From an uncultured Massilia sp. (GTDB lineage Bacteria; Pseudomonadota; Gammaproteobacteria; Burkholderiales; Burkholderiaceae), in assembly GCA_946886065.1 (NCBI GenBank), contig CAMPHU010000119.1, positions 1 through 13,746 of the forward strand: a DNA stretch of 13,746 bases, read 5' to 3'. A model generated the notes under the pieces. It did no database searches, was not told where the DNA came from, and saw only the letters and a program-made list of their open reading frames with translations. Below, in pieces: positions 7,591-13,746 of the stretch (the first letter of the stretch is position 1; each line of letters begins with the position of its first letter). Position numbers and translations under genes: made by a program.

Positions 7591-9672
7591 TCATTTCCAC
7601 GCGTTCCTGGCCCGCTCGCGCACCAGCATGCGCACACTCTCGGGAACCGGCCTGCGCTGCTCGCGCTGCTCCGCATCGAGCCAGGCACATTCCTCGAAAT
7701 GCTTGAGCATGGCCGGGGTGATGAAGCGGGTGCGCGCCGCGTACACATGGCGGTCGCCCATCTGCGACTGCTGCTTGATGAAGAAGCGGTTCGGCACCAC
7801 CAGGTGCAGGTGTTCCTTGGCGCGCGTCATCGCCACGTAGAGCAGGCGGCGCTCTTCTTCGATATCGTCCTGGCTGCCGGTGCTCATGTCCGAGGGAATG
7901 CAGCCGTCCACCACGTTCAGCACGTGCACCGACTTCCATTCCTGCCCCTTGGCCGAATGGATGGTCGACAGGATCACGTAATCCTCGTCCAGCAGCGGCG
8001 GGCCGGCGCGGTCGCTGGTCGCTTCCGGCGGGTCGAGCGTGATCTCGGCCAGGAAGGCTTCCCGGCTGCCATGCCCGCCGGCCAGCGCCGCCAGCTGTTC
8101 GACGTCGGCTGCGCGCACCTGGGCGTCGTCGTGCATGCGCTCCAGGTGCGGCAGATACCATTGCTTGACCAGCTCGATGTCGGCCGGCCAGCGCAGTCCC
8201 GGCGTGCGCAAGCGGCGGTAAAGGGCCACGAAGGCGTCCCAGTCCTCCTTGCTGCGCGCCGGCACCGCGAAGGCTTCGCAGGCCGCGGCCGGATCGGTGC
8301 TCTCGCCCACCGCGTCCAGCAGGCGGCTGGCGGTCGCCGGGCCGATGCCCGGAATCAGCTGCGCCACCCGGAAGCCCGCCAGGCGCCCGCTGGGGTTCTG
8401 GGCGAAGCGCAGCACGGCCAGCACGTCCTTGATGTGTGCCGCTTCCAGGAACTTCAGCCCGCCGAATTTCACGAAGGGGATATTGCAGCGCATGAGCTCC
8501 AATTCCAGCGCCGCGCTGTGGCTGGCGGCGCGGAACAGCACCGCCTGCTGGGTCAGGGCGACGCCGGCCTCGCGCTGCTCCAGGATGCGCTTGCAGACCC
8601 AGCGCGCCTGCTCGGCTTCGTCGGGAATCAGGACCAGCCGCGGCTTCATGCTGGATGCCTTGTCGGTCCACAGGGTCTTGGCATGGCGTTCCAGCGCGCC
8701 CGCGATCACGGCGTTCGAGGCGTCCAGGATGGGCTGGGTGGAGCGGTAGTTGCGCTCCAGCGTGATCAGCTGGGCCGGCTGGCTGAACTGCTGCGGGAAG
8801 TCGAGGATGTTGCGCACCGTCGCCCCGCGGAAGGCATAGATCGACTGGGCGTCGTCGCCGACTACCATGACCCCCTGCCCGCCCGGCTTCATGCCGGTCA
8901 GGATGGACGCCTGCAGGCGGTTGGTGTCCTGGTATTCGTCGACCAGCACGTGGTCGAACAGGGCGCCCAGTTCGGGGCCGAGTTCCGGGTCGGCCGCCAT
9001 CTCGGCCCAGAACAGCAGCAGGTCGTCGTAATCCAGCACGTTCTGCTCCTGCTTGGCGTCGACGTAGGCGCCGAACAGGGTCTTGAGCTGGGTCTCCCAT
9101 TCGCCGCACCAGGGGAAGAAGGCCTGCAGCACCTCGTCCAGCGGCGCGCGGCTGTTGACCACGCGCGAATAGATCGACAAACAGGTGCCCTTCAGCGGAA
9201 AACGCTTCTCCGTTTGCGACAGGCCGATCTCGTGGCGCACCAGGCCCATCAGGTCTTCGGAATCGCCGCGGTCGTGGATGGTGAACGACTCGTCCAGGCC
9301 GATCCGGCCCGCGAATTCGCGCAGCAGGCGCGCGCCCACGGCATGGAAGGTGCCGGACCAGGGCAGATCGATCTTGGTCTGGGCCCCGGATTTCCCGAGC
9401 AGGCGCTGCAGCACGCCGCCGGCGCGCCGCGTCATCTCATTGGCGGCGCGGCGCGAAAAGCTCAGCAGCAGGATGCGCTGCGGATCGGCGCCGGCCTGGA
9501 TCAGGCGCGCGACGCGGTGCGCCAGCGTATTCGTCTTGCCCGAGCCGGCGCCCGCCACCACCAGCAGCGGACGCGGCGTCGCGACGCCGATGTCATGCTC
9601 GACGGCCGCCCGCTGCTCGGGGTTGAGCGCGGCAAAAGGATCGTCTTGGCTGGGCGTGAGAACGGCGGACAT
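7591..9672 (-). CDS. UvrD/Rep-family superfamily 1A DNA helicase
   Basis: 693 residues. A 3'-5' ATP-dependent DNA helicase or translocase of the UvrD/PcrA/Rep type, acting in repair, replication restart or removal of bound proteins. Motifs in order: Q-motif region LNPEQRAAV (16-24); Walker A AGAGSGKT (40-47); Ia LLLSFSRRAANEM (68-80); GTFHAVGARLLR (107-118); motif II VDEYQDT (244-250); III VVGDDAQSIYAFRGA (270-284); IV LERNYRS (305-311); V LSTIHSAKGQEW (568-579); VI EERRLLYVAMTRAKE (606-620). A helix-hairpin-helix-like LIPGIGPATASRLL (439-452) lies in the 2B region. The tail after motif VI is short and lacks the PcrA/UvrD C-terminal extension. It is therefore a second UvrD-like paralogue or Rep-like protein, and I give no gene symbol. 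ATG at 9672 has no clear Shine-Dalgarno. A LexA box sits just upstream, so SOS induction is expected. Both flanks carry the repeated DnaA-box/IHF element. Confidence 0.93.
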   Translation of the reverse strand: MSAVLTPSQDDPFAALNPEQRAAVEHDIGVATPRPLLVVAGAGSGKTNTLAHRVARLIQAGADPQRILLLSFSRRAANEMTRRAGGVLQRLLGKSGAQTKIDLPWSGTFHAVGARLLREFAGRIGLDESFTIHDRGDSEDLMGLVRHEIGLSQTEKRFPLKGTCLSIYSRVVNSRAPLDEVLQAFFPWCGEWETQLKTLFGAYVDAKQEQNVLDYDDLLLFWAEMAADPELGPELGALFDHVLVDEYQDTNRLQASILTGMKPGGQGVMVVGDDAQSIYAFRGATVRNILDFPQQFSQPAQLITLERNYRSTQPILDASNAVIAGALERHAKTLWTDKASSMKPRLVLIPDEAEQARWVCKRILEQREAGVALTQQAVLFRAASHSAALELELMRCNIPFVKFGGLKFLEAAHIKDVLAVLRFAQNPSGRLAGFRVAQLIPGIGPATASRLLDAVGESTDPAAACEAFAVPARSKEDWDAFVALYRRLRTPGLRWPADIELVKQWYLPHLERMHDDAQVRAADVEQLAALAGGHGSREAFLAEITLDPPEATSDRAGPPLLDEDYVILSTIHSAKGQEWKSVHVLNVVDGCIPSDMSTGSQDDIEEERRLLYVAMTRAKEHLHLVVPNRFFIKQQSQMGDRHVYAARTRFITPAMLKHFEECAWLDAEQREQRRPVPESVRMLVRERARNAWK

Positions 9673-9696
9673 GATGGGCAGGGCTGGAAAATGCCA

Positions 9697-9716
9697 TACT
9701 GTACATTTATCCAGTC
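9697..9716. promoter_or_regulatory. LexA (SOS) box controlling the helicase gene
   Basis: TACTGTACATTTATCCAGTC matches the gammaproteobacterial consensus TACTGTATATATATACAGTA at 16 of 20 positions and has the required CTG-N10-CAG core (9699-9714). It lies 25 bp upstream of the helicase ATG and overlaps the likely -10 (TACAGT on the minus strand), an ideal repressor position. Confidence 0.8.
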
Positions 9717-9727
9717 CTGTTCAGCAA
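9698..9727 (-). promoter_or_regulatory. Candidate helicase promoter overlapping the LexA box
   Basis: On the minus strand, TTGCTG (9722-9727) and TACAGT (9698-9703) are separated by 18 bp. Both hexamers are imperfect. Transcription would start near 9691, leaving about 19 nt of leader without a Shine-Dalgarno. Confidence 0.4.
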
Positions 9728-9824
9728 GCGGGAATTTCAGCGTGGCACGATTCGGCGCCCATGTGTCGTGAAGATTTACATGCACAACACCGCCTAAGTA
9801 TTGGAAAAATCTCAAGTTTTCCGG

Positions 9825-9859
9825 ATATCCACAAAGTCTGTGGAAAACACTGTGGAAAA
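9825..9859. promoter_or_regulatory. Cluster of three DnaA-box-like sites, copy B
   Basis: ATATCCACA (9825-9833, plus orientation), TGTGGAAAA (9839-9847, minus) and TGTGGAAAA (9851-9859, minus). Each has one mismatch to TTATCCACA or its complement. Spacers of 5 and 3 nt and the orientations are the same as in copy A. Confidence 0.65.
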
Positions 9860-9928
9860 ACGGGGGCTTGACACGCCAAACACGGCCAAACATGCGGGTT
9901 TCAACAATTTGCCTATTGGGAAGGCAGT

Positions 9929-9940
9929 GTGGTTAACCAC
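9929..9940. repeat. Perfect 12-bp palindrome
   Basis: GTGGTTAACCAC lies inside copy B between the TGCC/GGCA repeat and the IHF-like site. Copy A has unrelated sequence here, so this may be an operator specific to copy B. Confidence 0.6.
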
Positions 9941-9943
9941 GAA

Positions 9944-9956
9944 AATCAAGGGTTTA
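9944..9956 (+). promoter_or_regulatory. Candidate IHF site, copy B
   Basis: AATCAAGGGTTTA is a full match to WATCAANNNNTTR, at the same offset from the element start as in copy A. The four N positions differ between the copies, as expected if only contacted bases are kept. Confidence 0.5.
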
Positions 9957-9961
9957 CGTGA

Positions 9962-10003
9962 GCCCGTACTAATTTTTGTAGCGAATCGAAAAAACTTACG
10001 GGC
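9962..10003. repeat. Spaced inverted repeat GCCCGTA / TACGGGC
   Basis: GCCCGTA (9962-9968) and TACGGGC (9997-10003) are separated by 28 nt of A/T-rich sequence. This could be a protein-binding pair or a long-loop hairpin. Its position downstream of the minus-strand 70-residue gene makes a terminator role possible but unproven. Confidence 0.35.
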
Positions 10004-10018
10004 GCACAATTATTGTGC
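10004..10018. repeat. 15-bp near-perfect palindrome overlapping a fourth DnaA-like box
   Basis: GCACAAT-T-ATTGTGC, with 7-bp arms and one central base. Its right half overlaps TGTGCATAA (10014-10022), the complement of TTATGCACA, which fits the relaxed DnaA-box consensus TTATNCACA. Confidence 0.45.
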
Positions 10019-10069
10019 ATAACCAGCGTGGCGGAAACTGCGTGAATCCGGCGGTTCAGGCCGCGCCGT

Positions 10070-10282
10070 TCACGCCATCCTGCGCGCCGGGTCGAGCAGC
10101 ACGCGCTCGATCACCTGGGGCCTGACCGCGTGACGCTTGAGGAATTCCAGGGCGCACCGCATCCCGGACTCGCGCATCAGCGCGATGCCGTGCGCGACGA
10201 TGTCGCGCTGGCGCAGGTCGCGTCTTTGTTCGAGGGGATCGGCAACCGGGGCGATGGTCGATTGGGCGGGATATGGGCTCAT
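10070..10282 (-). CDS. Small protein of unknown function (70 residues)
   Basis: I do not recognise a family. The N-terminal third (1-25) looks low-complexity and Pro/Gln/Arg-containing. The rest, from RQRDIVAHGIALMRESG through MRCALEFLKRHAVRP to VIERVLLDPARR, reads like a compact helical basic protein. No signal peptide or membrane segment is visible. It is called real because ATG at 10282 has GGAGG at 10290-10294, 7 nt upstream, and a good sigma-70-like promoter lies farther upstream. A longer frame through 10334 in another register is a shadow. It is divergent from the EAL protein gene and downstream of nothing, so it is probably monocistronic. Confidence 0.7.
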   Translation of the reverse strand: MSPYPAQSTIAPVADPLEQRRDLRQRDIVAHGIALMRESGMRCALEFLKRHAVRPQVIERVLLDPARRMA

Positions 10283-10322
10283 TGCGAGTCCTCCAGGCTG
10301 GGGGTGGGATTGCCGCCCCCCG

Positions 10323-10350
10323 ATTATTCAGCATCGTTTAATCAAGTCAA
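10323..10350 (-). promoter_or_regulatory. Sigma-70-like promoter of the 70-residue gene
   Basis: On the minus strand, TTGACT (10345-10350, 5 of 6 to TTGACA) and AATAAT (10323-10328, 5 of 6 to TATAAT) are separated by 16 bp. Transcription would start near 10316, about 34 nt before the ATG at 10282, leaving room for the Shine-Dalgarno. Confidence 0.6.
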
Positions 10351-10378
10351 TATCAGATCCATATCGTGCAGCGGGTCC

Positions 10379-10392
10379 GCGGAGAAATCCGC
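10379..10392. repeat. Small hairpin GCGGA-GAAA-TCCGC
   Basis: A 5-bp stem closed by a GAAA (GNRA-type) loop, in the divergent intergenic region between the 70-residue gene and the EAL protein gene. No T-run follows. Function unknown, possibly chance. Confidence 0.25.
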
Positions 10393-10451
10393 TTCAGCGG
10401 CATGGCTGACCATCATCATCGCGCGCTGTGCTGTGCCTGATCTGCGCGAAG

Positions 10452-10480
10452 CTTCGTGGACACTTCGTGTAATCTTCGTC
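10452..10480 (+). repeat. Three CTTCGT repeats at exact 11-bp spacing upstream of the EAL protein gene
   Basis: CTTCGTG (10452-10458), CTTCGTG (10463-10469) and CTTCGTC (10474-10480) start 11 bp apart, about one helical turn, so all face the same side of the DNA. The first is the right half of a perfect palindrome, CGAAGCTTCG (10447-10456). They end 25 bp before the ATG at 10505, within a likely promoter or leader. This suggests a cooperative regulator-binding array. Confidence 0.6.
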
Positions 10481-10504
10481 AAGGCTGGTCACCCGGAGCC
10501 CTCC

Positions 10505-13500
10505 ATGCCCGACGTTCGCACCCTGGCGCTTGCGTTGCTTTTCGTCCCTTTGCTTGCCGGCGCCGCGCCGCTGCGTGTCGTCGTGGACGAGAACTACCCG
10601 CCCTTCGCCTACCGGAACCCGGACGGCGAACTGGAGGGTTATACGGTCGACCTGTGGCGCCTCTGGGAGCGAAAAACCGGCAGGCCGGTCGAGCTCATCC
10701 CGGTCAACTGGGCCGAGGTCCAGCCGATGCTGGCCAGTGGCCGGGCCGATGTGATCGATCCCATCTTCCGTACCGCGGGACGCACCGCCTCGCTCGATTT
10801 TTCGAAGCCCTACGCGTCGATCACGACCGCCATCTATGCCGACGCCTCGATTGGCGGCATCCACAACATGACCAACCTGAAAGGCTTCGAAGTCGGTGTG
10901 CAGGCCGCCGACGCCTGCGCCGAGGAATTGCAGCGCGCAGGCATCAGCGGCCTGCGGATCTTCCCGACCTACCAGGCCCTGGTCGACGCCGCGGCGAGCC
11001 AGACCATCAAGCTGCTGTGCATGGACCAGTACTCGGCCGACTACCGTCTCTACCGGCTCGGCCTGCACCGCCAGTACGTGAAGGCGTTCGAGGTTACCCA
11101 CAACGAGTTGCGGCGCGCGGTGCGCAAGGGCGACACCGCGACCCTCGCCGTGGTCGAAGACGGCATCGCGCACATCACGCCGGCCGAGCTCCAGGATCTG
11201 CGCGAAAAGTGGATGGGCCGCCCCCTGCCCTTCTTCCGCTACACCGAGCGGCTGATCGACGCCCTGCTGGCACTGGGCGGCCTGGTCCTGCTGCTGGCGG
11301 TCTGGCTGGCGTCGGTACGCAAGGCGGTGCGCACGCGCACCATCGAGCTGGAGCGTGAAAAGGCGCAGCTGCGCACCCTGGTCGAAGGCAGCCCGGACAT
11401 CATTTGGCTGAAGGATCCCGGCGGCATCTATCTGGCCTGTAACAAGCGGATGGAAGAGCTGGTGGGCAAGCCGCGCCAGGAAATCATCGGTAAGAGCGAC
11501 GGCGACCTGTTCGAGCCCGTCACGGCCGCGCAGATGCGCGACACCGATTGCGCCGCCCTGCGCCGCGGCGCGCCGCTCGCCCGCGAGCAACGCCTGACGG
11601 CGCCGGTCGACGCGACCATGCGGGTGTATGAAACGATCAAGACCCCGCTCACCGAACCCGACGGCGCTGTGCTGGGGGTGCTCGGCGTCGCCCGCGACAT
11701 GACCGCGCGCATCGAGGACGAACGCACGATCCGCAAGCAAGCCCGAATGCTCAGGGAGATGAGCGCGATGGCAGAGATCGGCGCATGGGAACTGGACTGC
11801 GCCAGCGGCCGCTTCGAATGGACCGACGAGGTGGGCCGGATCTACGACCTCCCCCCGGGCCGGCAGCTGACCCTGGCCGACTGCCTGGCCTGCCGCAGCG
11901 AGGACGACCGGGCCCATGCCGAAACCGCGCTGCGAGCCGCCGAGACCTGCGGCGAATCCTTCGACCTGGAAGTCCAGGTCACCACCCTTTCCGGCCGGCG
12001 CAAGTGGATCCGGATGCTTTGCAATCCGCTCACGCTGGACCAGCGCACGGTACTCAGCGGCACGGTGCAGGACGTGACCCACCGCCGCGACCTCGAGGAA
12101 TCGATGCGCATGGCGAACCTGATCTACCAGACCAGTTCGGAAGCCGTGGTGGTCACCGACGAGGCCAACCGGATCGTCGACGCCAACCCGGCCTTTACGG
12201 CGCAGACCGGCTACACGCTGGACGAGGTGGCCGGCCGCGAGCCACCCTTGTTCGACTCGATCATGCACGACAGTTGCTTCTATGCGCGCCTGCGCGAGGC
12301 TGTGGCGGAGCACGACCACTGGCAGGGCGAGATCCAGGACCGCAACAAGGACGGGCGCTTCACGGCGAAGTTCGTCAACATCCGCGTGATCCGCCATCCG
12401 GACGGCCGCCCCTTCCGCCACGTGATCCAATTCCAGGACATCAGCGCTCAGAAGGAGAAGGACGAAGTCATCTGGCGCCAGACCAATTTCGATCCGCTGA
12501 CCGGGCTGCCGAACCGCCGCCTGTTCCTCGACCGCCTGCAGCAGGACTTGAAGAAGGCCCAGGGCGCCGGACGCCGGCTCGGCGTGCTGCTGCTCGACAT
12601 CGACCGCTTCAAGGACATCAACGACGGCTATGGCTACGCCCGCGGCGACGAAGCCCTGGTCGAACTGACCCAGCGCCTGGTGCGCTGCGTTCCGGCCGAC
12701 GCGACCACCGCACGGCTGGGCGGCGGCATGTTCGCCCTTGCCATCGGCGAAGGCGAACAGGCTTTGCACCTGGAGACGATCGCCGGCGCGCTGATCGAGG
12801 CGGTGGCGGCCCCGCTGCGGCTCGGCGCCGAAGGGCAGGTCTACCCGTCCGCGACGATCGGCATCAGCGTCTATCCGGACGACGCCGCCGATGCGGTCGC
12901 CCTGCTTGCCAACGCCGAGCACGCAATGTACCTGGCCAAGCGCGCCGGGCGCGGCCAGTTCCAGTACTTCACCGCCTCGCTCCAGCAGCAGGCCCACCTC
13001 AAGCTGAGGCTGGCCGACGACCTGCGTAGCGCGCTTGCGCGGCGCGAGCTGCAGGTGTTCTACCAGCCCATCATCGAGACCGCCACTGGACGCCTGTTCA
13101 AGGCCGAGGCACTGCTGCGCTGGAATCACGCCGAACTGGGCCCGATCAGCCCGGCCAGCTTCATCCCATTGGCCGAAGAGACCGGCCTGATCGACGATAT
13201 CGGCGACTGGGTGCTGAGCGAAGCCATCGCCAGCATCGAGCGCTGGCACGAGAAGTACGACTGCGCCATCGAGGTCAGCGTGAATATTTCGCCGATGCAG
13301 TTCGCACGCCAGGGCAGGCTGGCGTGGCTGGAGCGCATCCTGCACATGGGCGCGCGAAGCACTTGCATTGCCGTGGAGATTACGGAAGGCATCCTGGTGA
13401 GCGACGCAGAGCAGGTCTCGCGCTGCCTGGGCGCGCTGCGCGAGGCCGGCGCCAAGGTGTCGATCGACGACTTCGGCACCGGCTTTTCATCGCTGGCCTA

Positions 13501-13746
13501 CCTCAAGCATTTCGACGTCGACTACCTGAAGATCGACAAGTCCTTCATCCAGCACCTGTCCGAGGACGGCAGCGACAGGGCCCTGACCGAAGCGATCATC
13601 GGGCTTGCGCACCGCCTCGGCATCCAGGTGATCGCCGAGGGCGTCGAGCACGGCGACCAGCGCGATATGCTGGCAGCCTTCGGCTGCGACTACATCCAGG
13701 GCTGGTACTACGCGAAAGCGCTGCCGCGCGACAGCTTCGAAGATTA
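10505..13746 (+). CDS. Membrane c-di-GMP phosphodiesterase: SBP_bac_3, TM, three PAS, degenerate GGDEF, EAL (3' truncated)
   Basis: Open to the window end (1080 residues seen; only the extreme C-terminus is missing). Signal peptide about 1-21, then a periplasmic family-3 solute-binding domain (about 22-240: VDENYPPFAY, then LDFSKPY), one membrane helix (about 250-270), and PAS domains near 285-400, 415-530 and 535-650. The GGDEF domain (about 660-820) has FDPLTGLPNRR and LLLDIDRFKDIND, but its signature is GGGMF (739-743), so cyclase activity is unlikely. The EAL domain (about 835 on) keeps EALLRW (E868), N928, E958, DDFGTGFSSL (988-997), K1012, E1045 and Q1065, so c-di-GMP hydrolysis to pGpG is likely. 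Periplasmic ligand binding probably tunes this activity, and the GGDEF may act as a GTP-sensing module. GGAG at 10495-10498 lies 6 nt before ATG 10505. The CTTCGT array lies upstream. Confidence 0.93.
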   Translation, partial: MPDVRTLALALLFVPLLAGAAPLRVVVDENYPPFAYRNPDGELEGYTVDLWRLWERKTGRPVELIPVNWAEVQPMLASGRADVIDPIFRTAGRTASLDFSKPYASITTAIYADASIGGIHNMTNLKGFEVGVQAADACAEELQRAGISGLRIFPTYQALVDAAASQTIKLLCMDQYSADYRLYRLGLHRQYVKAFEVTHNELRRAVRKGDTATLAVVEDGIAHITPAELQDLREKWMGRPLPFFRYTERLIDALLALGGLVLLLAVWLASVRKAVRTRTIELEREKAQLRTLVEGSPDIIWLKDPGGIYLACNKRMEELVGKPRQEIIGKSDGDLFEPVTAAQMRDTDCAALRRGAPLAREQRLTAPVDATMRVYETIKTPLTEPDGAVLGVLGVARDMTARIEDERTIRKQARMLREMSAMAEIGAWELDCASGRFEWTDEVGRIYDLPPGRQLTLADCLACRSEDDRAHAETALRAAETCGESFDLEVQVTTLSGRRKWIRMLCNPLTLDQRTVLSGTVQDVTHRRDLEESMRMANLIYQTSSEAVVVTDEANRIVDANPAFTAQTGYTLDEVAGREPPLFDSIMHDSCFYARLREAVAEHDHWQGEIQDRNKDGRFTAKFVNIRVIRHPDGRPFRHVIQFQDISAQKEKDEVIWRQTNFDPLTGLPNRRLFLDRLQQDLKKAQGAGRRLGVLLLDIDRFKDINDGYGYARGDEALVELTQRLVRCVPADATTARLGGGMFALAIGEGEQALHLETIAGALIEAVAAPLRLGAEGQVYPSATIGISVYPDDAADAVALLANAEHAMYLAKRAGRGQFQYFTASLQQQAHLKLRLADDLRSALARRELQVFYQPIIETATGRLFKAEALLRWNHAELGPISPASFIPLAEETGLIDDIGDWVLSEAIASIERWHEKYDCAIEVSVNISPMQFARQGRLAWLERILHMGARSTCIAVEITEGILVSDAEQVSRCLGALREAGAKVSIDDFGTGFSSLAYLKHFDVDYLKIDKSFIQHLSEDGSDRALTEAIIGLAHRLGIQVIAEGVEHGDQRDMLAAFGCDYIQGWYYAKALPRDSFED

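Larger units (their letters stand above)
9825..9956. repeat. DnaA-box/IHF composite element, copy B (upstream of the helicase gene)
   Basis: Second copy, same orientation and same length as 7364-7495: three DnaA-box-like 9-mers, TTGACA (9868-9873), the identical 16-mer ATGCGGGTTTCAACAA (9892-9907), TGCC-9 nt-GGCA (9910-9926) and an IHF consensus (9944-9956). Segments between these parts differ freely (for example both 9-nt hairpin loops), so the matched parts look selected rather than freshly duplicated. The copy begins about 100 bp upstream of the LexA box, probably too far to be the core promoter. Confidence 0.8.
9673..10069. other. 397-bp gene-free intergenic region between the helicase and the small ORF
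   Basis: More A/T-rich than its surroundings. It holds the LexA box and promoter of the helicase (9697-9727), element copy B (9825-9956), a fourth DnaA-box-like site (10014-10022) and several inverted repeats. A 73-codon plus-strand frame (9801-10022) runs through the repeat and boxes. It has no ribosome binding site and no protein-like composition, so I do not call it. Confidence 0.7.

Noticed and set aside
7699..9771. 690-codon plus-strand frame opposite the helicase
   Set aside because: Antisense shadow of a gene with all SF1 helicase motifs; composition is not protein-like and it runs through the helicase promoter and LexA box.
7364..9956. The flanking repeats as ends of a transposon or integrated element carrying the helicase
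   Set aside because: They are direct, diverged repeats with no transposase or integrase between them, no visible target duplication, and internal parts that match DnaA and IHF sites. Helicase codon usage matches its neighbours.
9801..10022. 73-codon plus-strand frame inside element copy B
   Set aside because: No ribosome binding site, composition unlike its neighbours, and it overlaps the DnaA-like boxes and palindromes that better explain the sequence.
10394..13345. 983-codon open frame on the minus strand across the EAL protein gene
   Set aside because: It is the mirror of a real GC-rich gene: the plus-strand frame contains ordered SBP, PAS, GGDEF and EAL motifs, whereas the antisense frame is Gln/Ala/Gly/Arg-rich with no recognisable domain.

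Overview
GC-rich, mostly coding DNA with strong G/C bias at third codon positions. The gene set is a tandem-HAMP hybrid kinase, glpD, an SBP-PAS-GGDEF-EAL protein and an SOS-type helicase. This suggests a betaproteobacterium, most likely Oxalobacteraceae (Massilia-like). That placement comes from protein style and composition, not from a marker gene. I see no tRNA, rRNA, CRISPR array or insertion sequence.

Layout. (1) 1-4107, plus strand: the 3' part of a very large soluble-type hybrid histidine kinase (tandem HAMP, GAF, HisKA, HATPase, three receiver domains), followed 22 bp later by a CheR-like protein whose SAM-binding motifs have decayed. A perfect 14-bp inverted repeat closes this operon and also faces the end of glpD. 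(2) 4185-5729, minus strand: glpD, aerobic glycerol-3-phosphate dehydrogenase. (3) 5865-7329, plus strand, divergent from glpD: an overlapping pair, a YfbR-like HD phosphohydrolase and a sirtuin. (4) 7591-9672, minus strand: a UvrD/Rep-family helicase with a strong LexA box in its promoter. (5) 10070-10282, minus strand: a 70-residue protein of unknown function with its own promoter and ribosome binding site. (6) 10505 to the window end, plus strand: a membrane protein with a periplasmic solute-binding domain, three PAS domains, a degenerate GGDEF and an intact EAL domain. The reading frame is open to the last base, so only its extreme C-terminus is missing.

The most unusual structure is not a gene. 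The helicase is flanked by two same-orientation intergenic elements (7364-7495 and 9825-9956), each 132 bp. Both contain three DnaA-box-like 9-mers with identical spacing, then TTGACA, then an identical 16-mer, then a small TGCC/GGCA inverted repeat, then a perfect match to the IHF consensus at the same offset. One copy lies between two convergent 3' ends, where no promoter is needed. This resembles the DnaA-box plus IHF logic of the E. coli DARS and datA loci, which control DnaA activity. A role in replication control is my inference; the repeat and its parts can be read directly.

Themes: signal transduction occupies both ends (phosphorelay; c-di-GMP breakdown), and genome maintenance the middle (SOS helicase with DnaA/IHF-type sites). 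Two signalling domains, the CheR-like protein and the GGDEF domain, appear to have lost catalysis while keeping their folds.
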